A DNA stretch of 64,000 nt from Bacillota bacterium (GTDB taxonomy: Bacteria > Bacillota > Clostridia > Oscillospirales > Acutalibacteraceae). Numbering within the stretch: the first letter of the stretch is position 1; each line of letters opens with the position of its first letter. The stretch covers positions 57,424 to 121,423 of the forward strand of contig JAKJCA010000001.1 of the NCBI GenBank assembly GCA_022706685.1, written 5' to 3'. The translations under genes were made by a program, and so were the position numbers. The notes below the pieces were generated by a model. It searched no databases. It saw nothing but the letters and a program-made list of their open reading frames with translations, and was not told where the DNA came from. Shown piece by piece: positions 35,611 to 45,046 of this stretch.

Positions 35611-36309
35611 TTATGCCCCTTTCAAATGAGTTTGTTTGTTTTCACTGCCCTGCTTGCGCCTCGCGCCGAGGAACAATCTCGCAAGGACTTTGAACAGAAG
35701 TGCCAATGCAGCAGCGATAACTGCCGCGATGACGCGCAAAGGACGGACGTGCGCGCTGAGATAAAAAATCTGGTGCTGCGCCGAGTCAATAAAATCGGGT
35801 TCGACCTTTAATTCTAATTTCTTTACCCGCATGTTGGCGCAGATGAAATCAGCGAGCGGAAAAACAGCGGCGCAGGTCTTCCCGTACTTGATTGCAGTCT
35901 CAGCCGCGTCGGCTCCGCAAACGGCGATATCCACTTTGAAATGCTCCACGGTGACGGAGCGAAGGACCCTCCCGAAAAAACTATTGAGTATACGCAAGGT
36001 CCTCGATGCTAGATCGATGATGCCTTGCAAACCCTGGTTATGATAGAAATCTCCGAGCGCCGAACTCTTTTGCTTTTTTTCTTTTACTTTTTCAGGCGCG
36101 GGCTTTGCGCTTTCGGTTTTTTTAACGCTGTTTTCTTCGGCCGGTTTTTCCTGCTTCGGTTTCCTTGGAGGATAAAGGTCATATCGAATGAACAGCCACT
36201 TGATGCTTGCCGAAAACTTTACATTATAGTCTAACACAATCGACACCTTAATGCAAAGCAGCAACGTCAGAGCCGCGACGATTGATAGAATGACAATAAG
36301 TGCTGTCAA
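35611..36309 (-). CDS. DUF2953 (YtfI-like) membrane protein
   Basis: A 232-residue protein with an N-terminal membrane helix (about 1-22), a charged segment rich in Lys, Glu and Pro (about 45-80) and a conserved middle with VTVEHFKVDIAVCGADAAETAIKYG, ending in a membrane segment and a basic tail. DUF2953 proteins sit beside ytfJ/gerW in Bacillales and Clostridia; function not established. The start is TTG 36309 with GGAGGGG upstream. It ends three bases before gerW. Confidence 0.85.
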   Translation of the reverse strand: MTALIVILSIVAALTLLLCIKVSIVLDYNVKFSASIKWLFIRYDLYPPRKPKQEKPAEENSVKKTESAKPAPEKVKEKKQKSSALGDFYHNQGLQGIIDLASRTLRILNSFFGRVLRSVTVEHFKVDIAVCGADAAETAIKYGKTCAAVFPLADFICANMRVKKLELKVEPDFIDSAQHQIFYLSAHVRPLRVIAAVIAAALALLFKVLARLFLGARRKQGSENKQTHLKGA

Positions 36310-36327
36310 ATAATCCCCTCCCCGGTG

Positions 36328-36909
36328 TTAATCGGTTTCTTCGGCTACCAAGCTCGAAAAAGACAGTTGAACATCCCCGCTGTCTTCACCCTTCTGCCTG
36401 TCTGGCAGTTCCGGCAAATCCGCAAGCGAAGAAAGGCAAAAACACCTTAAAAATTCGGGGGTCGTTCCGTATATCAGAGGCCTGCCGGGTAAATCGAGCC
36501 GGCCCATTTCCTGTATCAATCCGCGCTGGGAAAGGGTAGCGAGCACGCCTGAGCAATCAACACCCCGTATTTGTTCGATAAATGCTTTGGTAACCGGCTG
36601 GTTATAAGCGACGACCGCCAGCACTTCGAACGCTGCCGGCGACAGCGGCGTGTTTTTTTTGGTCTCCAAAACATCCCTGATCACTTCGGCATATTGCGTC
36701 CTGGCGCAAAGCTGGTGCATGTTGCCCAGTTTAAGCACGCATAAACCGCTTCCGTTTTCGTCTAACTTGTCTGAAAGGGATTTCAGCACCTTCTCTGCCG
36801 TAGGGCTGTCAACGCCCAGCGCCTGGGCGATCCTTTCGGTTTCGATGGCGTCACCGCAGGCAAAAAGTATCGCCTCCGCCGCGGAGCGCATATCGTCAAT
36901 TCCCATCAT
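36328..36909 (-). CDS. scpB: Segregation and condensation protein B
   Basis: Winged-helix kite subunit of the SMC-ScpAB condensin. The 193-residue product opens with the ScpB signature AAEAILFACGDAIETERIAQAL and has two winged helices, including FEVLAVVAYNQPVTKAFIEQIRG. ATG 36909 overlaps the scpA stop by four bases. The product is of normal length with an acidic tail. Confidence 0.95.
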   Translation of the reverse strand: MMGIDDMRSAAEAILFACGDAIETERIAQALGVDSPTAEKVLKSLSDKLDENGSGLCVLKLGNMHQLCARTQYAEVIRDVLETKKNTPLSPAAFEVLAVVAYNQPVTKAFIEQIRGVDCSGVLATLSQRGLIQEMGRLDLPGRPLIYGTTPEFLRCFCLSSLADLPELPDRQKGEDSGDVQLSFSSLVAEETD

Positions 36910-37625
36910 ATCACCTGTGTTTCGTCTTTAACGGCTAATATTTCGGTCGCGTCTCCCCTGCCTCTGATGCGGATTTTCCGTTGCTTGATTAAGGTTAACA
37001 TAGCGAGAAACGTTGCGACCATCTCGGACCTTGAAGTGGATGACATAAAAACCGCTTTGAAGTTCAGTCGTTCTTTAACTGCCAGTTCGGCAAACAGATA
37101 ACTGATTCTTGACGCCACGGAAACAATCTTTTTCGATATAATGCTTTTGAATGACTCGACGGGCGGCGGCAGTTTTCGCCGGCCTTTCCCCGCGGCAGAA
37201 ATGTATGCCTGATAAATTTCCACCGGTTCATGGATCCTGGTATAGCTCTGGTCCGGTTCAATTTGCTGCGGCGGCCTGCAGAAGTAGTCGAACCCCTGCG
37301 TTCGCTTGGAGAGCATTTCCGCCACTTTTTTGCAGTCGCTGAATTCCGAAAGCTCGCCTCGCAGCTGCATTGAAAGCTCGTCTGCCTCTTCGTGAACCGG
37401 CAGGAGGGACACCGTTTTGATATAAATCAGCCTTGCCGCCATTTCAATAAAATCGCTGGCGAGTTCCATGTTTTCTACCTGCATTTGTCCCACATACTCG
37501 AGATACTGGTCCACCAGCTCGAGAATCGGGATGTCCCAAATGCTGAGTTTCCGCTTGCCGATCAGATGCAGCAAGAGATCCATGGGGCCTTCGAAATTAT
37601 CCAGTTTGTAGGAAATGTCTTGCAT
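36906..37625 (-). CDS. scpA: Segregation and condensation protein A
   Basis: Kleisin subunit that bridges SMC heads. The 239-residue product has the kleisin N-terminus (YKLDNFEGPMDLLLHLIGKRKLSI), the helix with DQYLEYVGQMQVENMELASDF, and the C-terminal winged helix near the end. ATG 37625 is unambiguous. It lies directly downstream of the membrane protease gene and overlaps scpB by four bases. Confidence 0.95.
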   Translation of the reverse strand: MQDISYKLDNFEGPMDLLLHLIGKRKLSIWDIPILELVDQYLEYVGQMQVENMELASDFIEMAARLIYIKTVSLLPVHEEADELSMQLRGELSEFSDCKKVAEMLSKRTQGFDYFCRPPQQIEPDQSYTRIHEPVEIYQAYISAAGKGRRKLPPPVESFKSIISKKIVSVASRISYLFAELAVKERLNFKAVFMSSTSRSEMVATFLAMLTLIKQRKIRIRGRGDATEILAVKDETQVI

Positions 37626-37638
37626 CGGCCGCTCCGTA

Positions 37639-38307
37639 TCAATGAATGAATAATGCCGCGAAAGAAGCCATCAGCTTCCATATCAGATTGGATAAAAACG
37701 ACAGCGGCACGGTCAATATCCCCGTAAACAACAAGACCAGAACGCCGAGCATAATATAGCGTTCGTATTGCATGATTTTGTAATAATACCTGTCAGGGAG
37801 TACGACCGTCAAGAGCCTGGAGCCGTCCAACGGTGGCACGGGAAGCAGGTTGAACACGGCGAGATTGACATTGATGACTGCAGTAAAGCTAAAAAACATG
37901 ATCGTAACGTCAACGACGGTGCCTGCATTTCCGCCCGTTTTTACAGAGATGGCGGTAGCGATAATAATACAAACAAAAGCCATCAGCAGATTGGCAAAGG
38001 GCCCCGCTGCTGCCGTCAGGGCCATGCCGAGTTTGCGGTTTTTAAAGTTTCTCATGTTGACGGGTACGGGTTTTGCGTAACCGAAACCCGCAAACAGGAT
38101 CATCAGCGAACCGATCAGATCCAAATGCGCGAAAGGGTTCAGTGTCAAACGGCCTTTCAGTCGCGGCGTGTCATCCCCCAATTTCACCGCAATCAGGGCA
38201 TGCGCGTATTCGTGAAAAGGTAAAATGCACAACAGGATAAACAACCGCGTCATCAGCGAAATAAACAGTTCCAGCCAGGATTTCTGGCGAATAAGGTCCA
38301 TAATCAT
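37639..38307 (-). CDS. Site-2 protease family (M50) membrane metalloprotease
   Basis: A 222-residue integral membrane protease of the rhomboid-neighbouring YwhC-type M50 family. Seen: zinc site FHEYAHA at about 31-37, the LKGRLTLNPFAHLDLIG segment, and the second metal motif FNLLPVPPLDGSRLL in a later membrane helix, plus three or more hydrophobic segments. ATG 38307 has GGAG six bases upstream. The gene immediately upstream of scpA in many Clostridia encodes this family; the substrate is unknown. Confidence 0.9.
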   Translation of the reverse strand: MIMDLIRQKSWLELFISLMTRLFILLCILPFHEYAHALIAVKLGDDTPRLKGRLTLNPFAHLDLIGSLMILFAGFGYAKPVPVNMRNFKNRKLGMALTAAAGPFANLLMAFVCIIIATAISVKTGGNAGTVVDVTIMFFSFTAVINVNLAVFNLLPVPPLDGSRLLTVVLPDRYYYKIMQYERYIMLGVLVLLFTGILTVPLSFLSNLIWKLMASFAALFIH

Positions 38308-38323
38308 CCTAATCTCTCCGATA

Positions 38324-39169
38324 TTAAAATGTTATCAGCAAGGCCCTGTCTTTACCGGCTGTATCTTGCAGAATTTCTGTTTTTTGTCCGTCTTTGCACA
38401 AGACTAAGGCCGCTTCTTCAGCCATATCGTCGGCGACTTCAATAACCGCGCTGGCACCAGGCCTCAGTTTTTTTATCCATTTCTCCTTGATAATACGATA
38501 GTAGTAAAGACCGTCGCTGCCGCCGTCAAGCGCAAGGGACGGTTCCGCGCATACCTCCTCCTGCAGCCCGGAAAGTTCCCCGGTTTTGATATAGGGAGGG
38601 TTGCATACAAGAATGTCCGCCTCGGGCAGTTGAAGGGGTTCGGGGCCAAGTTCAATATCTGCTTTTATCAGTGCAGTATTGGGCAGGCGGTGCTCGGAAA
38701 AATTCTTTGAAAGATAGGAGAAAGCCTCGTCGAATTTCTCTATCAGCCAAACAGAGGCCTCGGGCGCGTAATGGGCAACGCTGATGCCGATACAACCTGT
38801 ACCCGCGCAAAGGTCATACACGACTTTTTTCCCGCCGCCCTCCGGCAGAAGTGAAATGACTGTGCGCGCCAGCAGTTCCGTATCTTGCCGTGGAATCAGG
38901 ACGCCTTCGCCGACAAAAAACTCCAACCCCATAAACGCCCACTTGCCGATGATATATTGCAGCGGCCTGCGCTTTGAACGCAATTCGACAAGCTGTTCGT
39001 ATGCGCTTTCAAGCTCTGCCCCGGCAAGATGCTGCCACTGGAGAATGAGGCCTTTTTGATCTGTCCCAAGACAATACTCCATCAGGCAGCGCGCGTCATG
39101 ACGCGGCTCCAGGCAGCCGGCCTTTTCCAAACTTAACGCCGCTTTGAACACAAGCAAACCGATCGTCAT
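38324..39169 (-). CDS. prmC: Peptide chain release factor N5-glutamine methyltransferase
   Basis: Methylates the GGQ glutamine of RF1 and RF2. The 281-residue product has the N-terminal helical domain, YIIGKWAFMGLEFFVGEGVLIPRQDTE, the SAM motif YDLCAGTGCIGISVA and the catalytic NPPY (ILVCNPPYIKTGELSGL). The ATG at 39169 overlaps the upstream DUF1385 stop by four bases. In Firmicutes prmC commonly follows this DUF1385 gene; prfA, usually adjacent, is not here. Confidence 0.95.
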   Translation of the reverse strand: MTIGLLVFKAALSLEKAGCLEPRHDARCLMEYCLGTDQKGLILQWQHLAGAELESAYEQLVELRSKRRPLQYIIGKWAFMGLEFFVGEGVLIPRQDTELLARTVISLLPEGGGKKVVYDLCAGTGCIGISVAHYAPEASVWLIEKFDEAFSYLSKNFSEHRLPNTALIKADIELGPEPLQLPEADILVCNPPYIKTGELSGLQEEVCAEPSLALDGGSDGLYYYRIIKEKWIKKLRPGASAVIEVADDMAEEAALVLCKDGQKTEILQDTAGKDRALLITF

Positions 39170-40191
39170 GGAATATTCTCCGGCGGAACGGTTTCCGGCG
39201 CTTCGGTTTCGGCGGCAGGAGGCGGTTGCTTCAAACCGTTCAGCGCTGCCTTCAGCGCTTCAGCGGCAACCTCAATGATATCATCGGAAGGTTCTGCGGT
39301 AGTAATCCTCTGCATCCAAAGTCCCGGTGCGGCAAAGATTTTTACAAGAATATTATTGTGTCTTCCGGCATAACGGATAAACTCGTAACCTAAACCGATA
39401 ATCAGCGGCGCAAGGCAGAGTTTGACAAAAATCCACAGAGGTCTGATACCCGTCAGAGCAGGAAACAGGAGCGCGAGGATCGAGGAAAGCAAAATGCTGA
39501 TGATAATCATCACAAATATGAAACTGGTGCCGCAACGCGGATGAAAGCGTTTATGTTTTCTGATATGTTCGACCGTCAGCTCTTCCCCGTTCTCGAAACA
39601 GAAGATTGCTTTGTGTTCCGCGCCGTGATACATAAACAGACGTTTGACATCTTTCATTTTTGAAACAAGGAACATATATGCGACAAATATAACCACCCTT
39701 ACACCGCCCTCGGCCAGGGCGCGCCATTTGCCGTCAATGACTCCGCCGGCGGCATTATTGACGGTATCGAATAAAAAACTCGGCAGCCAATAGAACAGGG
39801 CAAATGCGAGAGCAAAACCCAAAATCCCCGAAATAAGCCCGATAGCCGACAACATCTTTTCACCGAAGTGGTCAGTCAGCCAACGATCGATTTTGCTTTC
39901 GTTTTCCTGGTGGTCTTTGATATCGGGCATCGTTTTTTCAGCGGACTCCATCAGGCAGCGATAACCGAATACAAGCGATTCGATAAAGCCCGCAATTCCT
40001 CTGATCATCGGCCAGCCAAAAGGCTTAAACCTTTCCTTGAGCGGTTTTATTTTTTTTTCGTATGTTTCAATCGAACCATCCGGCAAGCGCAGCGATACAT
40101 AAGAACCCGCAGGGCCGCGCATCAGGATTCCTTCCATGAGCGCCTGCCCGCCGACCGATACCGGATATTTCCTGTTTTTTTTGTTTTTCAA
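39166..40191 (-). CDS. DUF1385 (YqhQ-like) membrane protein
   Basis: A 341-residue membrane protein starting with the family pattern VGGQALMEGILMRGP and containing HGAEHKAIFCFENGEELTVE and RFHPRCGTSFIFV, both diagnostic of DUF1385. Membrane segments lie at about 120-145, 165-195 and 225-285; the C-terminal 30 residues are rich in Pro and Glu. Function is not established. The start is TTG 40191, in the overlap zone just after the kinase stop. It is paired with prmC. Confidence 0.88.
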   Translation of the reverse strand: MKNKKNRKYPVSVGGQALMEGILMRGPAGSYVSLRLPDGSIETYEKKIKPLKERFKPFGWPMIRGIAGFIESLVFGYRCLMESAEKTMPDIKDHQENESKIDRWLTDHFGEKMLSAIGLISGILGFALAFALFYWLPSFLFDTVNNAAGGVIDGKWRALAEGGVRVVIFVAYMFLVSKMKDVKRLFMYHGAEHKAIFCFENGEELTVEHIRKHKRFHPRCGTSFIFVMIIISILLSSILALLFPALTGIRPLWIFVKLCLAPLIIGLGYEFIRYAGRHNNILVKIFAAPGLWMQRITTAEPSDDIIEVAAEALKAALNGLKQPPPAAETEAPETVPPENIP

Positions 40192-40195
40192 AGTA

Positions 40196-41632
40196 TCAAA
40201 CCTGGCTTTCTTCGATATATTCTTCTACGGGCAATTCAATTGTGACGGTCGTGCCTTCGCCCAAAATACTGTCGATATTTAGCGTGCCTCCGTGCAGCTT
40301 CACGATTTCATCGGCGATTGCAAGCCCGATGCCCGCGCCTCTTTCGGCGTTGTCCGCCTTGAAAAACTTTTCTTTGACTTTACCCAGCAGCTCCGGAGCG
40401 ATCCCCCTGCCGCTGTCGGAAACCGAGATGGTCGCCCTGCAGCCTTGGACGATCTCCGCCCTGACGGTGATCGTACCGCCCTGCGGTGTGTACTTGATGG
40501 CGTTATCGAGGATATTGCAGAACACCTGCTGTATTTTGTTGGCGTCGGCCTGCATGGCGGTCGGAACGTGCTCGGCGTTATATCTCAGTTCAATTCCTTC
40601 CCGCGCGGCGCGCTCGGTGAAGGTAAACACTGCGTCGTCAAGTTCGGCAAACACATCGATTTTTTCCAGGTTCAGGTTCATTCGTCCGCTTTGCAGCCTT
40701 GAGAAATCAAGCAGTTCTTCGACCAAACCCGACAGGCGCGTCACTTCGCCCGTAATAACATCGAGACCCCGCTGTGTCAACGCGGCATCTGTTTCTCCGA
40801 TGTTTTTCAGCGTTTCACCCCACCCTTGAATCGCGGTAAGCGGCGTTCTGAGTTCATGGGATATGGTTGAGATGAAATCGTTCTTCATCTTATCGGCGGC
40901 AGATAGTTCGGCAGCGAGGTTGTTGATGCGTTTACCCAGCCGGGTAATTTCATCGTCGTAATAACCCGCTTTCGCCCGCGCGCTTAAATCGCCCGCCGCA
41001 ATCCTGTCGGCGGTGTCGCCGATGTCATTGATGGGTTTTTCGATGGATTTGACCAGCAGAATCTGCGTGACGCAGACGATGGATAGAAACAACAGAATAA
41101 ATGCGGCGGCGATTAATGTAACCGTTTGCATTTGGACTTCAAAAGTTCTCAGCGATATGAGGATTCTTACGGCTCCGCAGTAAGTGCCGTCGGACGCGTT
41201 CAGCGCCGTCGTGAGTGCGTAGATGTTTTCGCCGCTTGCAAACCGTCCGATCCATTGCGCGCTGAGTTTGTCAGAAGCAAGCGCTTCCTCGTATTCCGGA
41301 ATGGAATCGGTGTCTCTGGCAGGAAATGCCGCGGAAGATACCAGAAATTTCCCGTTTTTATCCAGGAACCAAATCTCCATTTCGTTTTTCCTGGGAAACT
41401 CCGCCGCATAGGCTCCGGCAAATTCGCGATAGGATCTGGCATCATATTTGACAACATTGCTCGCAAGCGCTTCTCTCGCCTGCTCTGCCGTGCGTGCAGC
41501 TTCCTGCTCGATAATTGACTTGCAATAAAGGTAATATCCTCCGACAGCCGCAATGCCGGAAAACACAACAACAGCCAGCGTTACCGACAAGCTGTATCTA
41601 ATCCATCGTTTTGTTATTCCTCCGATTTTCAA
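40196..41632 (-). CDS. Membrane sensor histidine kinase
   Basis: A 478-residue two-component sensor. Membrane helices at about 12-37 and 170-193 flank an extracytoplasmic sensor domain of about 130 residues, then come a HAMP domain, the HisKA box FISTISHELRTPLTAIQGWGE (His 259) and a HATPase with NILDNAIKYTPQGG and DSGRGI plus GAGIGLAIADEIVKLHGG. The layout resembles PhoR/ResE-type kinases. TTG 41632 has GGAGG seven bases upstream. Its response regulator gene is directly upstream. The signal is not evident from sequence. Confidence 0.92.
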   Translation of the reverse strand: MKIGGITKRWIRYSLSVTLAVVVFSGIAAVGGYYLYCKSIIEQEAARTAEQAREALASNVVKYDARSYREFAGAYAAEFPRKNEMEIWFLDKNGKFLVSSAAFPARDTDSIPEYEEALASDKLSAQWIGRFASGENIYALTTALNASDGTYCGAVRILISLRTFEVQMQTVTLIAAAFILLFLSIVCVTQILLVKSIEKPINDIGDTADRIAAGDLSARAKAGYYDDEITRLGKRINNLAAELSAADKMKNDFISTISHELRTPLTAIQGWGETLKNIGETDAALTQRGLDVITGEVTRLSGLVEELLDFSRLQSGRMNLNLEKIDVFAELDDAVFTFTERAAREGIELRYNAEHVPTAMQADANKIQQVFCNILDNAIKYTPQGGTITVRAEIVQGCRATISVSDSGRGIAPELLGKVKEKFFKADNAERGAGIGLAIADEIVKLHGGTLNIDSILGEGTTVTIELPVEEYIEESQV

Positions 41633-41657
41633 AAGCGCGCCTCCGACGCCTTGCTGT

Positions 41658-42362
41658 TTAGGGAATCCAGCGGTAACCGACGCCCCACACCGTAATCAGA
41701 TGCCTGGGGACCGACGGGTCTTTTTCGATTTTCATACGCATACGCCGGATATTGACATCTACAATTTTCTCCTGCCCGGCATATTCACTGCCCCAAACGC
41801 TGTTAAGGATATCCGTCCGGTCCAGCACTTTGCCGCCGCTTTCGAAAAACAGTTTTAGGATATGATACTCGATTTGCGTCAATTCAACCGGTTTGCCCTG
41901 AGCTATCAATGTCCGGCTGCCTGTCTCAAGCTCGAAATTACCGGAACGGAGAATCTGCGGCGGTTCATCCGCGCTTTTTTTGCCGGTTCCCATTTTCGCC
42001 CTTCTGCAAACGGCATCCACCCGCGCCATGAGTTCCGTGGTCGAAAATGGTTTTGTAACATAATCGTCCGCCCCGGCAAGAAAACCTGTCACTTTGTCGA
42101 TTTCCTGCGTTTTTGCAGTCAATATAATAATTCCTATATTTTCATCTTGCTGGCGTATTCTGCGGCAAACCTCAAGGCCGTCCACCTCCGGCATCATAAT
42201 ATCAATCAAGGCCACATCAAAACTGCCGACCGCATTTTCAAAAGCTTCGATGGCTTCTCGCCCGTCGGCCGCTTGAACGGTTTCGTAGCCGTTGCGCTGC
42301 AGATTGATGACAATAAACTCCCGGATGGCCGATTCGTCTTCCGCGACCAGTACTTTGCTCAT
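41658..42362 (-). CDS. OmpR/PhoB-family response regulator
   Basis: A 234-residue DNA-binding regulator: receiver domain with acidic pocket (AEDES), phosphoacceptor Asp 54 (ALIDIMMPEVDG), Thr and Lys residues (ILTAKT, VTKPF), and a C-terminal winged helix ending LITVWGVGYRW. I set the start at ATG 42362, eight bases after AGGAG; the long frame to 42524 lies within the lipoprotein gene. It is paired with the downstream kinase gene, 25 bases away. Confidence 0.93.
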   Translation of the reverse strand: MSKVLVAEDESAIREFIVINLQRNGYETVQAADGREAIEAFENAVGSFDVALIDIMMPEVDGLEVCRRIRQQDENIGIIILTAKTQEIDKVTGFLAGADDYVTKPFSTTELMARVDAVCRRAKMGTGKKSADEPPQILRSGNFELETGSRTLIAQGKPVELTQIEYHILKLFFESGGKVLDRTDILNSVWGSEYAGQEKIVDVNIRRMRMKIEKDPSVPRHLITVWGVGYRWIP

Positions 42363-42364
42363 GA

Positions 42365-43738
42365 TTACTGCTCTCCTTTGCCGGTTAATCCGAAATAAGC
42401 GCCGATGTTTGAGTATGTCAGCCCTTGTGAGAATCCGGCCGGTGTGATAGAGACGCCGGCGACGCCCAAGGCCGTGGTGAAAAGTTCGCGATACTTTCCG
42501 CTTGCGTTGTTTTCTTTCTGCCATTGCGGCGGTTCGAATACTTTCACGCTGAAAAGTGTCTCCGGTTTTACGCCGTTCGTTTGGGTGGAGATGATATCCC
42601 AGCGCCTGTCATAAATATAGCTGGCGACAGCGGCTTTTCCGTTTTGAAGCGGGGGGAAATTCATATAGTATCCTTCGTCGGTGTTGCAAGCGGTACGCAT
42701 AACGGTTTTTGTGCCGTTTTTCTGCTCGACGGCCAACCACCCCGTCATGAAGAAGGGCGCTGCCTGTTCGCCTTGGGATATGTAGACAGCGCCGCCCTCA
42801 AGCGGCTGCGTTTCCTGGCAAGGGATTTCAATCACGCCGTCATTGTTGATATCGAAAGAAGCAATATTGGCCGGCCGCGGGGCAATCTTGTTGGTAAGTG
42901 TTTCGTTGTCCATGAGCATTGACACAAGCGAAGCAGTTCCGATATCCCAGTAAACGACATCGGTAATCATCTGATTTTCGCCTTTCACCGTATCGATATA
43001 AATTCTCAGGGGGCTGCTGTCCGTTGCTTTTTCGCCTTTCAGCCGCGAATAACCGCTCGCTTTCGAATCGATCCTCGCCTGCGATGCGAGTTTAACGGCT
43101 CCGTTTTTCATCACCAGCAGTTTCGCATAGGCGCGCGACGACACGGAAGAGAAATCAGACACTACCACGAACAAATCATCGCTGCCGTTTCCGTCGATAT
43201 CTTCTATTAACTTTTCACAAAAAGGTTCGGCGGCAAGAACGGAATATTGTTTGTCAGGGCTAGTTTTTCCGTTGATGGTAAGCAGTTTATTCCTGCTGAA
43301 ATCGCCGAAATACCAGCCGATAACAATTTCTTCAAATCCGTCTGCGTTCATATCCGCAAAAGCGACATCATATACGCGTCCGGCAGGACCCTCGATGTCT
43401 GCAGAGAGTTCCCATTCGCCTTGATGATGATCCATAACGCAGCAGCAGATGTTCTTGTTTCCATGATCGGTTTGATAAAAGAAAACGGCTTCGTCCTCTT
43501 CGTCGGAATCGATATCCCGCATCAGGAAGGACGATACGTATTCGCCGTAAATAGGGGCTTGCAGCGTGTATGGCTGTTTGTGCTGCCGCTCGAAACCTTT
43601 GATGATTTCGAGCTGCAGCGCTGATGCGGCCGGCGCCGCCAACAGTTTGTCCGCCCTGACGATGAAAAGCCTGCTGCAGCCCGGCAGCAAAAGGCAGCCG
43701 GAAAGCAACAGACATGTAAAAACAAACTTTTTTCTCAA
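42365..43738 (-). CDS. Lipoprotein with FG-GAP/VCBS-like calcium-binding repeats
   Basis: A 457-residue predicted lipoprotein: signal peptide with lipobox LLPGC (Cys 21). Acidic DxDxDxxDE loops that look like FG-GAP or VCBS-type calcium sites occur at about 75-83 (DIDSDEEDE), 129-137 (DMNADGFEE), 180-188 (DIDGNGSDD) and 296-304 (DINNDGVIE), suggesting a beta-propeller. I do not recognise a named family. The start is TTG 43738 behind GGAGG. It lies between cdaR and the two-component genes, so a surface sensing role for that pair is possible but unproven. Confidence 0.75.
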   Translation of the reverse strand: MRKKFVFTCLLLSGCLLLPGCSRLFIVRADKLLAAPAASALQLEIIKGFERQHKQPYTLQAPIYGEYVSSFLMRDIDSDEEDEAVFFYQTDHGNKNICCCVMDHHQGEWELSADIEGPAGRVYDVAFADMNADGFEEIVIGWYFGDFSRNKLLTINGKTSPDKQYSVLAAEPFCEKLIEDIDGNGSDDLFVVVSDFSSVSSRAYAKLLVMKNGAVKLASQARIDSKASGYSRLKGEKATDSSPLRIYIDTVKGENQMITDVVYWDIGTASLVSMLMDNETLTNKIAPRPANIASFDINNDGVIEIPCQETQPLEGGAVYISQGEQAAPFFMTGWLAVEQKNGTKTVMRTACNTDEGYYMNFPPLQNGKAAVASYIYDRRWDIISTQTNGVKPETLFSVKVFEPPQWQKENNASGKYRELFTTALGVAGVSITPAGFSQGLTYSNIGAYFGLTGKGEQ

Positions 43739-43762
43739 TGGAGCCTCCGGGGAAAGGGCGTT

Positions 43763-45046
43763 TTATGACGATTTTTCCAACCGCACGGCAACCTTATAGG
43801 TCCCGAATACCCAGCAGGAATCATCGTTTGTCGTGAAAAGCCGGGCGATAACCTGCTGCTCGGTATCGCTTGCCTCAAAACCGGCCAGGTCAACCTCGGC
43901 ATAAATATCGGTGTTTTTCAATGAATCAAGCTGCGCAGGCAAGCCTTCAACGATCACATTCCTGACAGTATCCTGTGCGGCGGATGCCTGCAAGCCATCG
44001 GGGATATTTTTGAAAATAATGTTTTGTTTGTTGAGAGTGAATGTTCGCTCGGCGAGCCCTTGTTTTTCCACTGTTACGGTGAACTGCCCGACATCATCAA
44101 TCACAACTCCCGCGGTGATTTGCTCCGGCTTGATTGTGAATACATTTTTACCCGCTCTTAATTGTGAGAAACTGATATTTGCAATCTCGAAAACCGATGT
44201 TTCATTAAGAATATCTTCGTCAATCCCGCAGTGTACCTTTGCGGGGCTGCACGTAACGGTGAACGGGTCTGTCAGAAAGTTTGAGGGAATATCCAGCAGG
44301 TTCGCTTTAACGGGGAGATATGCTCTTTTATATACAGGCACCGTCAGCGTGATATCGGCATTTCCGCTGTTGATCGTCAAATATCTCAAACGGCTGCCGT
44401 TTTCGCCCGTGGGAATAATCAGCGCGTCAAACGTCGTTGTTTTGGTCAGCGTTTTTTTGATTTGCGCCCTGGCGTAGACAATTTTGATCTTGTTGATTTC
44501 CGTAGCGGGTCCGGAAATGGTAACCGCATTCTCCGATAAAACCGGTTCTGCACGGTAATACTCGTCTGTAACAAGGTTCTTGAGGTCTGTTTCGATATCG
44601 GGCGTCAGCAGATACTCGCCTTCTTTATACACATCGAAATACACGTCGATATAATCTGCGGAAATATCCGTGATGGTGTATTCCGCGTTATTTTTCTTTG
44701 GGATCGCTTTTATACTCAGCGAATACTTTCCGGCAGCGTCGACATAATTGGTGGAAGCCGTAACGCTGATATCGTCGGCCTTCAATGCGCCCGGGCCGAT
44801 GAGATAACGTTTTCCCGTTACGGTAACATCCACAAAATATTCGTCGGTGCCGAATACCCGAAGGTCAAAGCTGCTGACGGAGTTGGACATCTCGATTTTA
44901 ACGGGCACGTTTTTCAATACTCTTTGATCTTCCGGGCTGAACACCAATGCGACTGTCAGCCAGATGATAAATGATAAAAATGCCGAAAATATCATCAGCA
45001 AGCGGTTGTTATAGAACAGTCTGCGCAGTTTCTTTTTGTCTTGCAT
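43763..45046 (-). CDS. cdaR: YbbR-domain CdaA regulator CdaR
   Basis: Membrane-tethered regulator of the c-di-AMP cyclase CdaA. The 427-residue product has a basic start, one membrane helix (about 18-38) and a long extracytoplasmic part of about four YbbR repeats marked by KNVPVKIE- and VPVYKRAYLPVKANL-like segments. It overlaps the cdaA stop by one base and GGAGG lies upstream. The cdaA-cdaR pair is near universal in Firmicutes; glmM, often next, is absent here. Confidence 0.92.
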   Translation of the reverse strand: MQDKKKLRRLFYNNRLLMIFSAFLSFIIWLTVALVFSPEDQRVLKNVPVKIEMSNSVSSFDLRVFGTDEYFVDVTVTGKRYLIGPGALKADDISVTASTNYVDAAGKYSLSIKAIPKKNNAEYTITDISADYIDVYFDVYKEGEYLLTPDIETDLKNLVTDEYYRAEPVLSENAVTISGPATEINKIKIVYARAQIKKTLTKTTTFDALIIPTGENGSRLRYLTINSGNADITLTVPVYKRAYLPVKANLLDIPSNFLTDPFTVTCSPAKVHCGIDEDILNETSVFEIANISFSQLRAGKNVFTIKPEQITAGVVIDDVGQFTVTVEKQGLAERTFTLNKQNIIFKNIPDGLQASAAQDTVRNVIVEGLPAQLDSLKNTDIYAEVDLAGFEASDTEQQVIARLFTTNDDSCWVFGTYKVAVRLEKSS